NCBI GenBank assembly: GCA_003602575.1
Contig: QQRY01000002.1
Span: 1 to 38,483, forward strand
Source: Candidatus Poseidoniales archaeon
Lineage (GTDB): Archaea > Thermoplasmatota > Poseidoniia > Poseidoniales > Poseidoniaceae
DNA: 38,483 nucleotides
Reading direction: 5' to 3'
The translations under genes and the position numbers were made by a program. Positions 26,201-36,200 of the stretch are shown here, piece after piece (within the stretch, counting starts at the first letter, position 1; the number at the start of each line of letters is the position of its first letter). The notes under the pieces were generated by a model that saw only the letters and a list, made by a program, of their open reading frames with translations, ran no database searches and was not told where the DNA came from.

Positions 26201-27943
26201 TACGTCAGTTTCTATCTCAAAGCCATTAACTTTAATTGTTGCTTGAACGGGATTACTAGATATATCAGTAAAATGCACATTTGTTTCTTCAAAATAACCC
26301 GAACTTGTTGTAGAAATACTAGTAGTAGTGCTACCTCCATAATATACAGTACCGTCTCCAGAGGCATCAAAGGAATTAGAATTAGTATTCAGTGGTACGA
26401 ATACACGGATATTGGCTTGTGAATTATCAAATAATTTCAATGGTGAATTATGAAGTTCTGCATTCCAATTACTAGTTTGGAGATATGAGTTCTCACGCAT
26501 CTGAATACCAAATGCTTGGTATTTGGTTGATATTGAGTCTGTTACTAATTGGCTATCAATTGCCTCAATTGCGGTATCAGTACCTCCATGGACCTCAATT
26601 AAGACACCTGATAGCTCAGAATCTTGAAGATAAATTCCTGTAGAGAAATTTTCTATGCTTAAATTATTTACTTCGATATCTGCGTACCAGGAATTTATCG
26701 CTTTAGAAATGGTATCTTGCTGATTATATGCCTTGTATATTACTAGATTTGACCAAGTATGCTGTGAATCTAGTAGATCTATACCAAGCGATTGAGATTG
26801 TTCCAAATGAACTATATTTTCACCTGTCAATGTAGAAGATGGCCCTCTAAATATTAAACCAGATGATTGTGTTTGGATTGTTAGGTCATGGCCAGAAATA
26901 TGGCCACTTCCAGTTGCTTCTACTGCAGTACTAATCGATTCTATGCTCAAGTCATTCAATGAGTGAGTTCCTGGTCCCGATAGAGAGATTCCAGAGTAAA
27001 CATTGACCATGGTAATGTTATTCAAAAAACATGTTCCTAGGCACTGCTGATCTATTGCTGGGCCATAATTATTTGAAAGCCCATCAAATGAAATATTAGA
27101 AATCATAAATGATGAGGCTTCGTTGGAAACTAGGGCTCTATTGCCTGAAATAACGCCATTCTCGACATGTAAATCATCGCTATTGGCTGCATCGATAAGT
27201 AAAGATACATCCATTCCAATAATATTCGATACTCTTACTTTCGAATTGATTTGGCTAGAGATTCCTACTGTAACAGAAGTAAATCCAATGCTTTCAGCAT
27301 TGGTTTGTCCGGCAATATTCTTCAATGCGACACCAACGCTAGAAAAGTTAGAGTTGGTGATTATTGATGTCCCTGAGGTTTGAACTCCTGAAGCGGATTG
27401 GTCGATTTCTGCTCTTGATAATTGTAAAGTCCCACTATTTTGAATGGAATCATAATCTATTTGACTGGATAAATACCCATCGATAGTAGAAACTCCAAGA
27501 TTGTTTATTCCAATGTAAGAATGATTTATCTGTAAGTTATTTGCTGTAAACTGGCCATTGACCAGTATTGCCGTTTTGGCATTCTCTATCAAGGTATTAT
27601 TCATTAATGCTATCCCGCTATATCCGATGATAAGTCCTTTCCACAAACCAGCGCCATGAGAGCCTTGGGTAACTGGTGGTGTTGAGGAAAAGAAACTTGC
27701 ATTATCGGCAATTATAGTACCGTCTACTTGAATCCAAAAGTCATCTCCACAATCGATAGTAGTGCCTGGTTGAATAGTTAAGGTAGTCCCTTGGGATATA
27801 GTAATGTTTCCTGAAAGTACTTGTTGGCCGCTCCATGTCAAATCGGTTGAAATGGTACTATCAGCTGAACTAATCATCACTGGACTAGAAAGAGAAATCA
27901 TCAGTAAAGTTATGATGACAGACGCAGTAGTAGTCTTTCGCAT
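23243..27943 (-). CDS. Giant secreted beta-helix surface protein with TSP3 repeats and C-terminal anchor
   Basis: A 1566-aa protein. A signal peptide occupies about residues 1-27. At least three parallel beta-helix blocks can be seen, opening with TTLTIQPGTTIDCGDDFWIQVDG, ISGNLLMEGDSSLKL and LIIDDGVSFRVSDGVSITVEG, in which many short strands end in Asn/Ser turns. A PKD/Ig-like domain (about 1328-1425, NQPPSVTIIEPSFG to YVLELQVTDSLG) is followed by an Asp-rich calcium-binding TSP3-like stretch (about 1428-1515, with five Cys). A membrane helix (about 1530-1549) and a short KQYLE tail anchor it. This is a cell-surface protein, possibly an adhesin or polysaccharide-binding protein; no catalytic motif is seen. 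AGGA lies seven bases before the ATG. Confidence 0.82.
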   Translation of the reverse strand: MRKTTTASVIITLLMISLSSPVMISSADSTISTDLTWSGQQVLSGNITISQGTTLTIQPGTTIDCGDDFWIQVDGTIIADNASFFSSTPPVTQGSHGAGLWKGLIIGYSGIALMNNTLIENAKTAILVNGQFTANNLQINHSYIGINNLGVSTIDGYLSSQIDYDSIQNSGTLQLSRAEIDQSASGVQTSGTSIITNSNFSSVGVALKNIAGQTNAESIGFTSVTVGISSQINSKVRVSNIIGMDVSLLIDAANSDDLHVENGVISGNRALVSNEASSFMISNISFDGLSNNYGPAIDQQCLGTCFLNNITMVNVYSGISLSGPGTHSLNDLSIESISTAVEATGSGHISGHDLTIQTQSSGLIFRGPSSTLTGENIVHLEQSQSLGIDLLDSQHTWSNLVIYKAYNQQDTISKAINSWYADIEVNNLSIENFSTGIYLQDSELSGVLIEVHGGTDTAIEAIDSQLVTDSISTKYQAFGIQMRENSYLQTSNWNAELHNSPLKLFDNSQANIRVFVPLNTNSNSFDASGDGTVYYGGSTTTSISTTSSGYFEETNVHFTDISSNPVQATIKVNGFEIETDVNGYATLPLLSQGSIIEAIFSGTGVTQTLTGGQLNQVVQIPVIPQGDWTITAGQSVILGPRPDGQPHLISGNLLMEGDSSLKLISSELIIDSNFEATLLSSSQIMGEDAKVTADRINIYSTASLSSSVQTQMIVDAIVNWSCSSTTSIVSVIFNKSVELHSNCYIEMLGGDILASITVPAQSSFTQLSSLELLVIDKGIPVEDALISINGVNQITDQHGQVSTNATARYIDQNNDNLGGLQNITLQIDSFTDFVSWDSSKSFVHTFMASTVGFGVMTESTILEAKWSPYYLDNDLVIPQLKSLIIDDGVSFRVSDGVSITVEGTLDAGDSTISSTGYGARWAGLILGDQLSSRIELSNTDVVEASIPLRISQAGSVYADGVTMMRSTASEPLVYVEAGSDAIVEIKNSYFSDGGSGCFELYQSQAQILLSNIELTNCNGPAIWARQTTIQASNITIGNGIEIGFDLTEVSGSISSVDATQFAGAGNVFWLDSMDEQFTLDSIKANTGNSAAIAGRNNRNLAIDSVEITGAPAIDFDYSSGILTNIELIGPGSGNGLINHHGRSSSSLIVENLNLSNYSVGIDLHSDSEDFTAPLVIRDSFIQASTSISAENYSAVVEATTISGSSELSDDTTINFIDSIFLTQSTISLWNGAQANQFHTLILDAQLLTIPQFTNFEIFATYSDGSIQSNTVTGMAISYHLLVNKQVGDGSDIDITEIQIDAKSSGLPSKSVTYDSSNYWQINSLITIPLQPNQPPSVTIIEPSFGQKIMQQQLFNSSANVSDDLDVNSQLTYQWTIFDAQTNQISQTTSDTAMQNFTVPSPGIYVLELQVTDSLGASTVSTISFESIPLDSDGDYTLDCDENTWFDLKIGRSCGPDIYDSDDDNDGFDDQRDAWPLDACAWQDTDNDKQPDKLNCPVGKTSILIEDQDDDGDGIPDILEGQSSDSSGDFDTLTMLILVVLAIIFVLFIKRMNKGDGQEPEDKQYLE

Positions 27944-28043
27944 AAATTATCCTTTACATGCTTAGCATATCAAACCAAAGGCTTCCAGTCTATTTTGATG
28001 ATACTATTTCTATCAAAAATCAATAAACAAAATCTTCGGTTAT

Positions 28044-28121
28044 TGGTGGGCCCGCCCGGATTTGAACCGGGGTCTGACGACCCCCAGCCGCCAAGTATAG
28101 GCCAAGCTAACCCACGGGCCC
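28044..28121 (-). tRNA. tRNA-Pro (anticodon GGG), CCA encoded
   Basis: On the minus strand, the acceptor GGGCCCG pairs perfectly with CGGGCCC, discriminator A and encoded CCA follow. The T arm is CCCGG-TTCAAAT-CCGGG. The anticodon stem is GGCGG with TCGTC around loop CTGGGGG, giving anticodon GGG (28083-28085, reading CCC/CCT). No intron. It lies ten bases after rpoN, so it is probably read from the same transcript or from a promoter inside rpoN. The 1566-aa gene starts 101 bases downstream. Confidence 0.93.
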
Positions 28122-28131
28122 TTGTATGAAA

Positions 28132-28335
28132 TTACTGGCGAGAAGCACTGAAAGGTGCAACTTCTTGTATCAAGTCCAAATGACCTACATACATTCTTCT
28201 GCAACAGTAGCGGGCTAAACCTACTTGATCAAGTGCATCAGAAACTTCTACTCCTGATGTTACTTTTTCATTAAATTCTTCCCACTTATGAGCTACAACG
28301 GCTCCACAACTAAAACATCTAATTGGTATAATCAT
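28132..28335 (-). CDS. rpoN: DNA-directed RNA polymerase subunit N (Rpb10 homolog)
   Basis: A 67-aa zinc-binding subunit of archaeal RNA polymerase. The metal ligands are visible as C7-x-x-C10 (RCFSCG) and the C44-C45 pair (YCCRRM), with the conserved LDQVGLARYCCRRM helix between. Length is normal. It follows rps9 after nine bases, as in many archaeal operons. Confidence 0.97.
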   Translation of the reverse strand: MIIPIRCFSCGAVVAHKWEEFNEKVTSGVEVSDALDQVGLARYCCRRMYVGHLDLIQEVAPFSASRQ

Positions 28336-28344
28336 TTTATCGCC

Positions 28345-28779
28345 TCATCGGTAAGATTTCTGTTTCTTTCTACGAGCACCACGGCCAAGTTGGTGTTTTG
28401 GCTCCTTACGACGTGGGTCGTTAACCAAAAGACTTCTATCAAATCTTAGATATTCGTCTCTCAACTCTTCGTCTTGGCCTTTTGCTCCACCATTATAGTG
28501 AACAAGTCCACGGGCAATAGCAGTGCGGATAGCATCTGTTTGCCCCATAATTCCTCCACCTGTAGTGGTGATATTAATATCAACTTTAGATAGTCTGTTC
28601 ATTGCATCTGCAATAATTAGTGGCTCCATTGCTTTTCTACGAGCCAAAGAAGGCTGTAGAATTTCGATTGGTTCACTGTTTACTCTAACTCTGCCTTGAC
28701 CAGCTTTTACACTAGCTCTAGCAATTGCAGTTTTTCTCTTTCCAGATGTCTCAACTGATTTCTTTTGCTTACGTGCCAT
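28345..28779 (-). CDS. rps9: 30S ribosomal protein uS9
   Basis: A 144-aa ribosomal protein. Landmarks are SGKRKTAIARASVKAGQGRVRVN at the N-terminus, GGGIMGQTDAIRTAIARGLVHYN in the centre, and the basic GRGARRKKQKSYR tail that reaches the ribosomal P site. The ATG has GGAGGTGA six bases upstream. It shares one base with the uL13 stop. Confidence 0.97.
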   Translation of the reverse strand: MARKQKKSVETSGKRKTAIARASVKAGQGRVRVNSEPIEILQPSLARRKAMEPLIIADAMNRLSKVDINITTTGGGIMGQTDAIRTAIARGLVHYNGGAKGQDEELRDEYLRFDRSLLVNDPRRKEPKHQLGRGARRKKQKSYR

Positions 28780-29264
28780 TACTGTTCACCTCCAGTCCAA
28801 CGATGACTTGGAGCACCTAGATTGGCGCTTATCTCTCCTAGAGAGAGGAATCTCTCAGGTGTTGATTTTCTAATCTTCGAATCATCTCCAGATTGGTGTC
28901 CATCTGGAAGATCTCCAGATAGATGACTTGGGCAGCCGATTTCAACACGTAAATTACGAAGTGCTCTACGCCCACTGCTCTTCTTTTGGTATGGAAGCAT
29001 ACCGCGAACGGCACGCTTCAAAATCATATCAGGCATACGTGGGAAAAATGGACCCTTTCTAGCGTGATTTAATTCATACTTAGCATGATACTTGTTCAAG
29101 ACTGATGTTGGGCTACCTGAAACGATAGCCTTCTCAGCATTGATTATGATAACTTTGTCATCACGGTCTTCTCTTGCTGCCTTTAGAAGAATGTTGGCAG
29201 TAGCTGATGCAAGACGCCCTAGAACAAGGCCATCTGCATCAAAAACAAAGGTAGTTTCATCCAA
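28779..29264 (-). CDS. rpl13: 50S ribosomal protein uL13
   Basis: A 161-aa ribosomal protein. Landmarks are VFDADGLVLGRLASATANILLKAAR, VIIINAEKAIVSGSP, KYELNHARKGPFFPRMPDMIL and AVRGMLPYQKKSSGRRALRNLRV. The only start that keeps the conserved N-terminus is a TTG at 29264, which overlaps the end of uL18e by eight bases, with a GGGGG stretch about ten bases upstream. The C-terminus carries an extension beyond the core fold. Confidence 0.95.
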   Translation of the reverse strand: MDETTFVFDADGLVLGRLASATANILLKAAREDRDDKVIIINAEKAIVSGSPTSVLNKYHAKYELNHARKGPFFPRMPDMILKRAVRGMLPYQKKSSGRRALRNLRVEIGCPSHLSGDLPDGHQSGDDSKIRKSTPERFLSLGEISANLGAPSHRWTGGEQ

Positions 29265-29622
29265 GGATAACTACCCCCTTTCCTGATGGGTTTTCGTTCA
29301 TTAGCTCGCCATAGGTCACTATTCGACCGCCAGCGGCTTCTATCTTCTCGCGAGCACCGGTGCTCACACTGTAGGCGGCGATCGTATGGTTACTGGTAAA
29401 CTCACCACTGCCGAGTAACTTGCCAGGCACGAGGATTGTTGCACCCTCTGGGGCATGGCGGCTAACACGGCTGAGGTTGGGGTTGGTCCAGTTCTTGCGA
29501 CTTCTAGATAGACGCATGGCCACATCTCGCCAAACAGCGGAACCGGTTTCACGAGACTGGGCTTTCAGTTGGTTGATTACATCAACCAATTGTGCGTTTG
29601 TCTTGTTATTTGGGTTACTCAT
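29257..29622 (-). CDS. rpl18e: 50S ribosomal protein eL18 (L18e)
   Basis: A protein of about 121 aa of the archaeal/eukaryotic L18e family: NPNNKTNAQLVDVINQLK, WRDVAMRLSRSRKNW, VNLSRVSRHAPEGATILVPGKLLGSG-type central segment, and AREKIEAAGGRIVTYGELM near the end. The start at 29622 is chosen because GAGGGAG lies four bases upstream; a frame open to 29664 adds an unlikely leader. First gene of the L18e-L13-S9-RpoN operon. Confidence 0.94.
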   Translation of the reverse strand: MSNPNNKTNAQLVDVINQLKAQSRETGSAVWRDVAMRLSRSRKNWTNPNLSRVSRHAPEGATILVPGKLLGSGEFTSNHTIAAYSVSTGAREKIEAAGGRIVTYGELMNENPSGKGVVILG

Positions 29623-29729
29623 TTGACTCCCTCGATGCTTTGAAGCATGCTGCCGAATCGCCAACCCATTATCAATGCACCGACGCGTAATGCAACTCTA
29701 TTTACGCGTTTAAACGATTAAGAATTGGA

Positions 29730-30173
29730 TTATTCATAAAGAATATCGCCTTTGGCATCCAATAATTCTACGGTTAATCCTGCCGCTCGACCTTGGATGA
29801 TTATCTCATCGTGAAGAGTGTCAGAGAAATCGTCAAGAGCTCCCAAAGCAGTAATTCCTGCGACATCCGTTAATTGGTCTATTAGATGGTTGAGTACACA
29901 ACTTACCCCATATGCCTGGCCTGCCCTAAAAGCATGATCAACACCGCCAATCTCCGGGTCTTCAGCTTTCATTCTAAGCATAACTTGTTGAGAATATGCA
30001 ACTAATGCTCCATATATTGATTCGATGATCTTAGCTGCTTCCAAGTCCCCAAGAAGCATTTGTGCCTCACTTAGAGCGACTCTTACGGCCTGCCCATAGG
30101 TTCCATGAGCGCCTATAACATCTGAAGTTTCTTTCTGCATTGCTTGGTCGATGAGGTTTTTCCAGTCTTCCAT
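29730..30173 (-). CDS. Hypothetical helical protein, about 147 aa
   Basis: I do not recognise this protein. It is soluble and mostly helical: MEDWKNLIDQAMQKETSDVIG, RVALSEAQMLLGDLEAAKIIESIYGAL, DHAFRAGQAYGVSCVLNHLIDQL, ending LTVELLDAKGDILYE. ATG at 30173 is favoured over an upstream open frame to 30224. It begins about 60 bases after the 2641-aa gene ends, in the same direction, and may be co-transcribed with it. Between its stop and eL18 there is a 107-base gap that contains a CGTTTAAACG palindrome at 29707-29716, possibly part of the eL18 promoter. Confidence 0.6.
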   Translation of the reverse strand: MEDWKNLIDQAMQKETSDVIGAHGTYGQAVRVALSEAQMLLGDLEAAKIIESIYGALVAYSQQVMLRMKAEDPEIGGVDHAFRAGQAYGVSCVLNHLIDQLTDVAGITALGALDDFSDTLHDEIIIQGRAAGLTVELLDAKGDILYE

Positions 30174-30235
30174 GGGATACCCACATCCGACCTGCTCCTT
30201 GAAGGTTCGGCTGGATTTTACCAACTAAACCACAA

Positions 30236-33200
30236 TCAAATCTTGAAATCAGTTCCTTCGCCTTCAACGATACCTGCTTGGCGGACTGTTCCGTCAGCAG
30301 CAACAAATTCTCCAGCCTTGACTTGATTATCGTACAAGTTGACATCTTCGAAACGCTTGACTATTACCCCTTCACCAAGAGACATTGTCAATGTTCTGAC
30401 AATCACATCTAAGGTTTGTAGTGCACGGTCTCGATGGCTTGCATCAATTGTATGATCGGAATATCTTGCTTCCTCAAAGATTGTCAAGAATCCTGCTAAT
30501 TGCTCGCTTGGAACCATGTTAAATGCCGCTCTAACGGCTGCTTCGAACTCTCGAGTGGTTTCGTATACCTTCTTCATGAAACCATATTTGCGGAAATGTC
30601 TAACCAAGTTCTTGTAACAATCAAAGATCGCAGCGATGAATTCATTGCTAGCTTCTAACTGTAGCATTGTATCAGTCAAAATACCCCTTAAGGCTTGTAC
30701 TTGTCTTCTAGCCTGAGCTCTTTGGTAGTATAATGCTCCACCAATTACTAATGCCATGAGTAATATAACCAATGCCATAGTATTTCCGGGCGTGAAGAAT
30801 CCTGCACTAGATGAGACTGCAACCGGCTCAGCCCATTGTATCTCGTGGGTAATATCGTCATCCGATGGTGCGAAGAATGTTGAACCTGGATAATAAGCGA
30901 TAATACGCCATCTTCCATCACATTCTTTTCCACCGCAACTTCTTCCGTCAAACGCCCATTCGAAACTAGCAACACCTTGTTCATTAGTCTTGGATTTATT
31001 TTCTCCATCGGTAACCCAACTTCCATTGTCGAAGTATTGGCGCAAGAAAATGACCTCTTCGTTTTCGACTGCAAGGTCTAATCTATCTCTTAATAACGCT
31101 ACTTCACCAAATACTATGTCTCCTTCAAATAGTCCATTGTCTCCAATATAGCTCCATGTTTGCTTAACTTGAAGGTCAACTCTGGATCTAACTAAGATAT
31201 TGACATCTGTAAATGAACCATTTAGAGCGCTCGAGGCATCTTTATCACAACCGCCCGGAACGTTAGCATCTGGTTCGAAAGCCACACGTAATGTTCTGTA
31301 TCCCTCGGTCTTTCCACCTGTTGTTTCAACGCCCTTCAAAGTAGGATTTTGTAGTGGGTCTCCACTGAACCACTCGATAGAGCCATCTACGTTGCTAGTT
31401 CTGATAGTAGCAATTGGCCTGATATTGGATTCAGGGTCCAAGTAAATGTTCAGACACTTTCCTCCAACCCACTGGCCGTTAGTCTGTGTCAAGCGCGCAT
31501 CGATGTGGAATGATTCCTTCAAGAAAAGGCGGTAGTATTCTGTTCCATTAGGAGCGATGTACTTGTCTTCTGTTGACTTGAAAGGACCTACTTCAGTGAT
31601 TGCAATTGTAGAATTAGAAAATACTTCGAATTCGGTTTGTAACGTCTTGTTAGAGTATCTGTATCTGTCATTGTTTTCATTATCCCAAGCAGAATAAGTT
31701 ACTGTAACTCTAGCTTTACCAGCTATAACGCCCGACAATTCACAATCGATTGAGAAATAACCATTGATGTCTGTATAACCTTCTTGACAACCTTGAACTC
31801 CAGAATCGCCATTGACCATTTCATATTGAACTCTGACCTTTCTATTGGATAGATTTGTACCAAGTTCATCTTGCAATTGTCCTGTCACTTCCATGTCTTT
31901 TTCTTCAACTTGTCCTGTTGTAGGGTTTACTTCACTAGTATACACAATTTGGTCGTCTACAATCAAATTTGTTCTACCGATTAAAGAGAAACCATTTGCA
32001 TTATTTGTCATCAAAACGCGGTATTGTTCACTGTTTGGAATCGACGTACATGGGTCCCATGAACCGCCAAGTGTACGGATGTTGATATTCGGATCTAGTA
32101 ATGCACATCCCTCGTTAGGCAGATTTTCTTCAAATCTTAAAATTACATTAACTGGTCCGAAACCATCAGGTAAGAATCCAGCCGGATCATTTCTTAGTAG
32201 GCTTGGGTTTAGAGGACTAATATTTGCCTTTAGGCAGCCTATACTCTCCTCTCTACTCAAACCATTCTTATCGGTATCCCTATCAGCAAATCCATCATCA
32301 TTACCATCATAATAGCATAGATGAGAATTATCTGGTTGTTGCGATGGCAAAGTTAGGAATCCTGCAGATGGTTCGATTGTTGCTACTACTTGCCGATAAG
32401 CGACTCCATTGAAATCTGTACCCTCGAATATAACATCTACCAAACCACCATTAGGGCTATTGGCTCCATTCAAATTGGTCGGGGTTGTTCCACTTGCAGC
32501 ATCATCAGTAATAAGGGCAGTAAAGTCCCAATTATCACCTGATTGCCGTATATTATCACTAGTCGTAGTGACTGTGATATTGGTTCGCGAGATAACCCAA
32601 ATAGATTGACTCGCTGAACTACCCTTCAAATTCGATGACCCAGGATATTCAAACTGTAAGGTGAAATTTCCTAATGCGTCTGAACCATTAATCTCGAATG
32701 GGATTTCAAAGAAACCTCTATCATCGGTGTAATTGATACCTGTTCTACCGTCAAACGACCAGGTATAATTGACGGGCGCGTTTGGTACTGCTTGGTTAGC
32801 ATTATCGAGTAATTTTGCTTGTACAAGGTTTGTAGTATTTCGATATAATCTTGGAATTGAAGTCATTTCGAATTTCGTTGTTCCAATAACTGAAACATTG
32901 ATGTATGCTCCTGTTGGTGATAAAGTGCTGGTATTACCAGTGAAGTAGTATGATGAACTTGTGAAGTCAACTCTCATTCCGTAGTTCTTAGCAGGGAATT
33001 CTGTAGGCACCCATGTGAAGTTGTAATCATATACTGCATCACAAGTCGAACATGCCTTCTTTGGTGGGGCAGTGAATTGCGTCTCACCCGCACCAATGAA
33101 TTGTCTATTGCCATCAATATCTACCTGAAGAGCAATCGGGTCAGCATCCCAAGGATCGTTTGTCCTGTTGGTTACAGTACCAATCATTCGCAATGTTTCT

Positions 33201-36200
33201 CCAGTATTCATTTCAGGAACAATCTCACATCTTGTTTCACTTTCTGAATCAAATGGATCAACTTTACCACATGGCGGGAGATTTGTTTCTCCACCGTTTA
33301 CTATCGTAATCAGCCAATCGTCGCCGCCTGTTGAGATAAATGGCCTTAGTTTAGCTGCTTCACCAGAAAGACTTGCTGGATTGCCATCCCAGTTTGTAGG
33401 ATATGGTTTTGTGGCTGAAACTGTATTGAAGTCTAATCCTGCATTAGTCAATGCTTGAGAATGGAATAAAGTCGCCCAATTTCCAAAGAAACCGTTGTTA
33501 TTATTGATTGTTGAATCCCAATAATAAACTGGATTTGTACCTGGAACAATCATTGAACCATAGATATTCATTCTATGCATTACTCTTACATTTTCAGGCT
33601 CTGTATCATCGCCATGCATGTAAGGGAATGGCCATTCAGAAGCAATTTCTGGCCTCACACTACCAATTACCTGATAGTCTCCTGCTGGTAAAGTAGTATT
33701 GGAGTACAGGCTAGTGAAATTACCCGTAATTGGCTCGCCGGTATTAGCATCGGTCACTATTACGTGTTTCTTGTTCAAGTCGTCCCAGATAATTTCTTCA
33801 TATCCTCCCGGCAACTGACCTACTCCATTGTCCAGACTTGCGTTTCTACGAATTTGCTTCCATGTCCCATTTATTCCAATATCTTGGACAAAGGTTACCG
33901 ATGCAAACCCTCGATTATCGGTTCTGTATCCATTTCCATCTAAACCTGTGAAGTTTGTTGGAGTAGATATATTACCAAATGGTCCACCTCTAACAGTGAA
34001 TGTAATAGGAACATAATTGATCAATTTAGTATAATCTCCACGTTGGGTATCTGCAGTATAATGAGCCCAAAAGTCAATCTTGAATGGTTGTTCGCTGCTC
34101 TTGAAAGCGCCCATAGGTGCAATATTGGCTGTTAGATTTGCTTCAGCGCCAACCAAATACTCTTGAGAGCGATTGCCGTTGAAAGCGAATAATTCTGTGA
34201 CTTCTGCATATACCTTGTAGGTAGTACTGTCTCCGACAGTCAACATCTCAGGATAGATATACTGATTATAACTGAAGTTTCCAAAGTTATTTGTCGGGAC
34301 ATATATCGATTCTATCGCAGTAGTGCCGTTATTAGCCCATTCAATATTAATTTGAATTGGGATATTTGGAGCCGGTTCATAAGCCAGAGTTATTGGGTTA
34401 ACCCAATCCACATGCCCAGTGAATCTTTGAGGTGTTTGGGCATCTATCCATAGCGTACTTGGAGCATCTAAAGTAATGAATGTTGGAGCTTTATCGTCTT
34501 CATCTAAGACACAGTCATTATCAAAGTCCCAATCACTTGAAGGGGCTCCATTATAACATGGGAAAGATATCTCGTTCTCTTCGAGGTGGTCGAAATCTGT
34601 ATCTTCTAATGTATCGTTATCATCATCTGTATCAATGGCATCTGGGCCAACTGAATTATCAGAAGGATTTGCTAATGCTTCGCCATCTCCGAAGTCATCG
34701 TGGTCCCAAGGATTGGTTGAGTTTCGGTTGAATCTAATTGGCCAAACTAGAATTTCGTCTATGTCTTCCATTCCGTCTTGGTCGTCGTCTTTATCGATAT
34801 CATCTCTAAGACCATCATTATCGTGATCGAATGCCGATGTTAAGCCTGTATTATTGATTTCATAATCATTGGTTAGCCCATCTGCATCCCAATCATCATC
34901 GTTCCAATCGGTAATGTTGTCATTATCATGGTCCCATGTTGAGCCTTCTTCTCCAAGGAAACAACCAGGAAGTAGTTCTTGGCTCCAATCATCTATTCCG
35001 TTGTTGTCGTCGTCCCAGTCTTCACCATCAGGTACACCGTCATTGTCGTTATCTACATCGTAGAATTTAGGATTCTGATATCCTTGAGTCATCTCTCCTC
35101 TGTCCCAGACTGCTTGGAAGAAACCATCATCATCTGCATCAGCATCATTGCCATCATCATCGTTATCTTCGCAATTAGTGCCGGTGAAGAAAGATGAACC
35201 TTGAGGGAGATTGATAGATGCATCATCGTCTAAGTCATCATTTGAATCGACTTCGAAATAATCCCAAAGTCCATCATTGTCATCATCGATATCATACCAA
35301 TCATAAACACCGTCAGCATCATCATCAATGTCTATTGTGTTGTTGAAACCATCACCATCTACATCTGGATCAACATCATTTTGAATAGTATCTGCTCCTA
35401 ATTCATCAGGGAAATCTTGCTCTGCTCCATTATCCGAATTCCAATTCCAGCCAGGTAGTGTGAGCGTTAGTCCCATCCAAACATCGAAAGCATCTCTATT
35501 GTTTTGCATTTGAGTAAATGTTATTCCTGAATCTACAGTACCGTCATTTCCATAGTCATAATGCCAACATCCACCTTGAGCGCCTGGAGTGCAGCTCCAA
35601 TTATTGGAAGGACCTCCCCCTGTAGCGCCTTGGTCAAAGCCTGCATCTGGACGGGTTGAAAACGGTAGCCCTAATTGAGCATTAACTCCGTTCAATGGCA
35701 TTTGATATGCGAAAGCATAAACATACCCACATGAATAACCAGTCTTGAAATTACCTGCAGTCCAACCGCACGTTGAGAGGTTAAACGTCCCCCCTAGTTT
35801 TGGATCATCTATATCCATAATCCCGTCATTACCTTCGTCTTGGTCCCACCAGTCGGGTAAACCATCACCGTCCTGGTCGATATCTAGGCCATTGATTAGT
35901 GAGTCTCCGTCAGTGTCGATATCCCATTCATTCCCACCATTTCTCGAGGACCACCTTGAAAGTAGGAACCAGTAGAACTCAGGAACTACTCCTGGTGTAG
36001 CAGGTTGTGTACTTCCATCATACCCGTTATAGTTCAACATCATATTTCCAAACGGGTTGTGTTGGAAAACCATTTTCCAATAATCTGAAGAGTTATCAGA
36101 GTAACCTTGTCCATCAGCAGAACCGTCTAGGCTTCCACCATCTGTCACTGGGTAGTAAGGGGTGTAAAACCCATCATTTTGGTCAAAATCCACCACTCCA

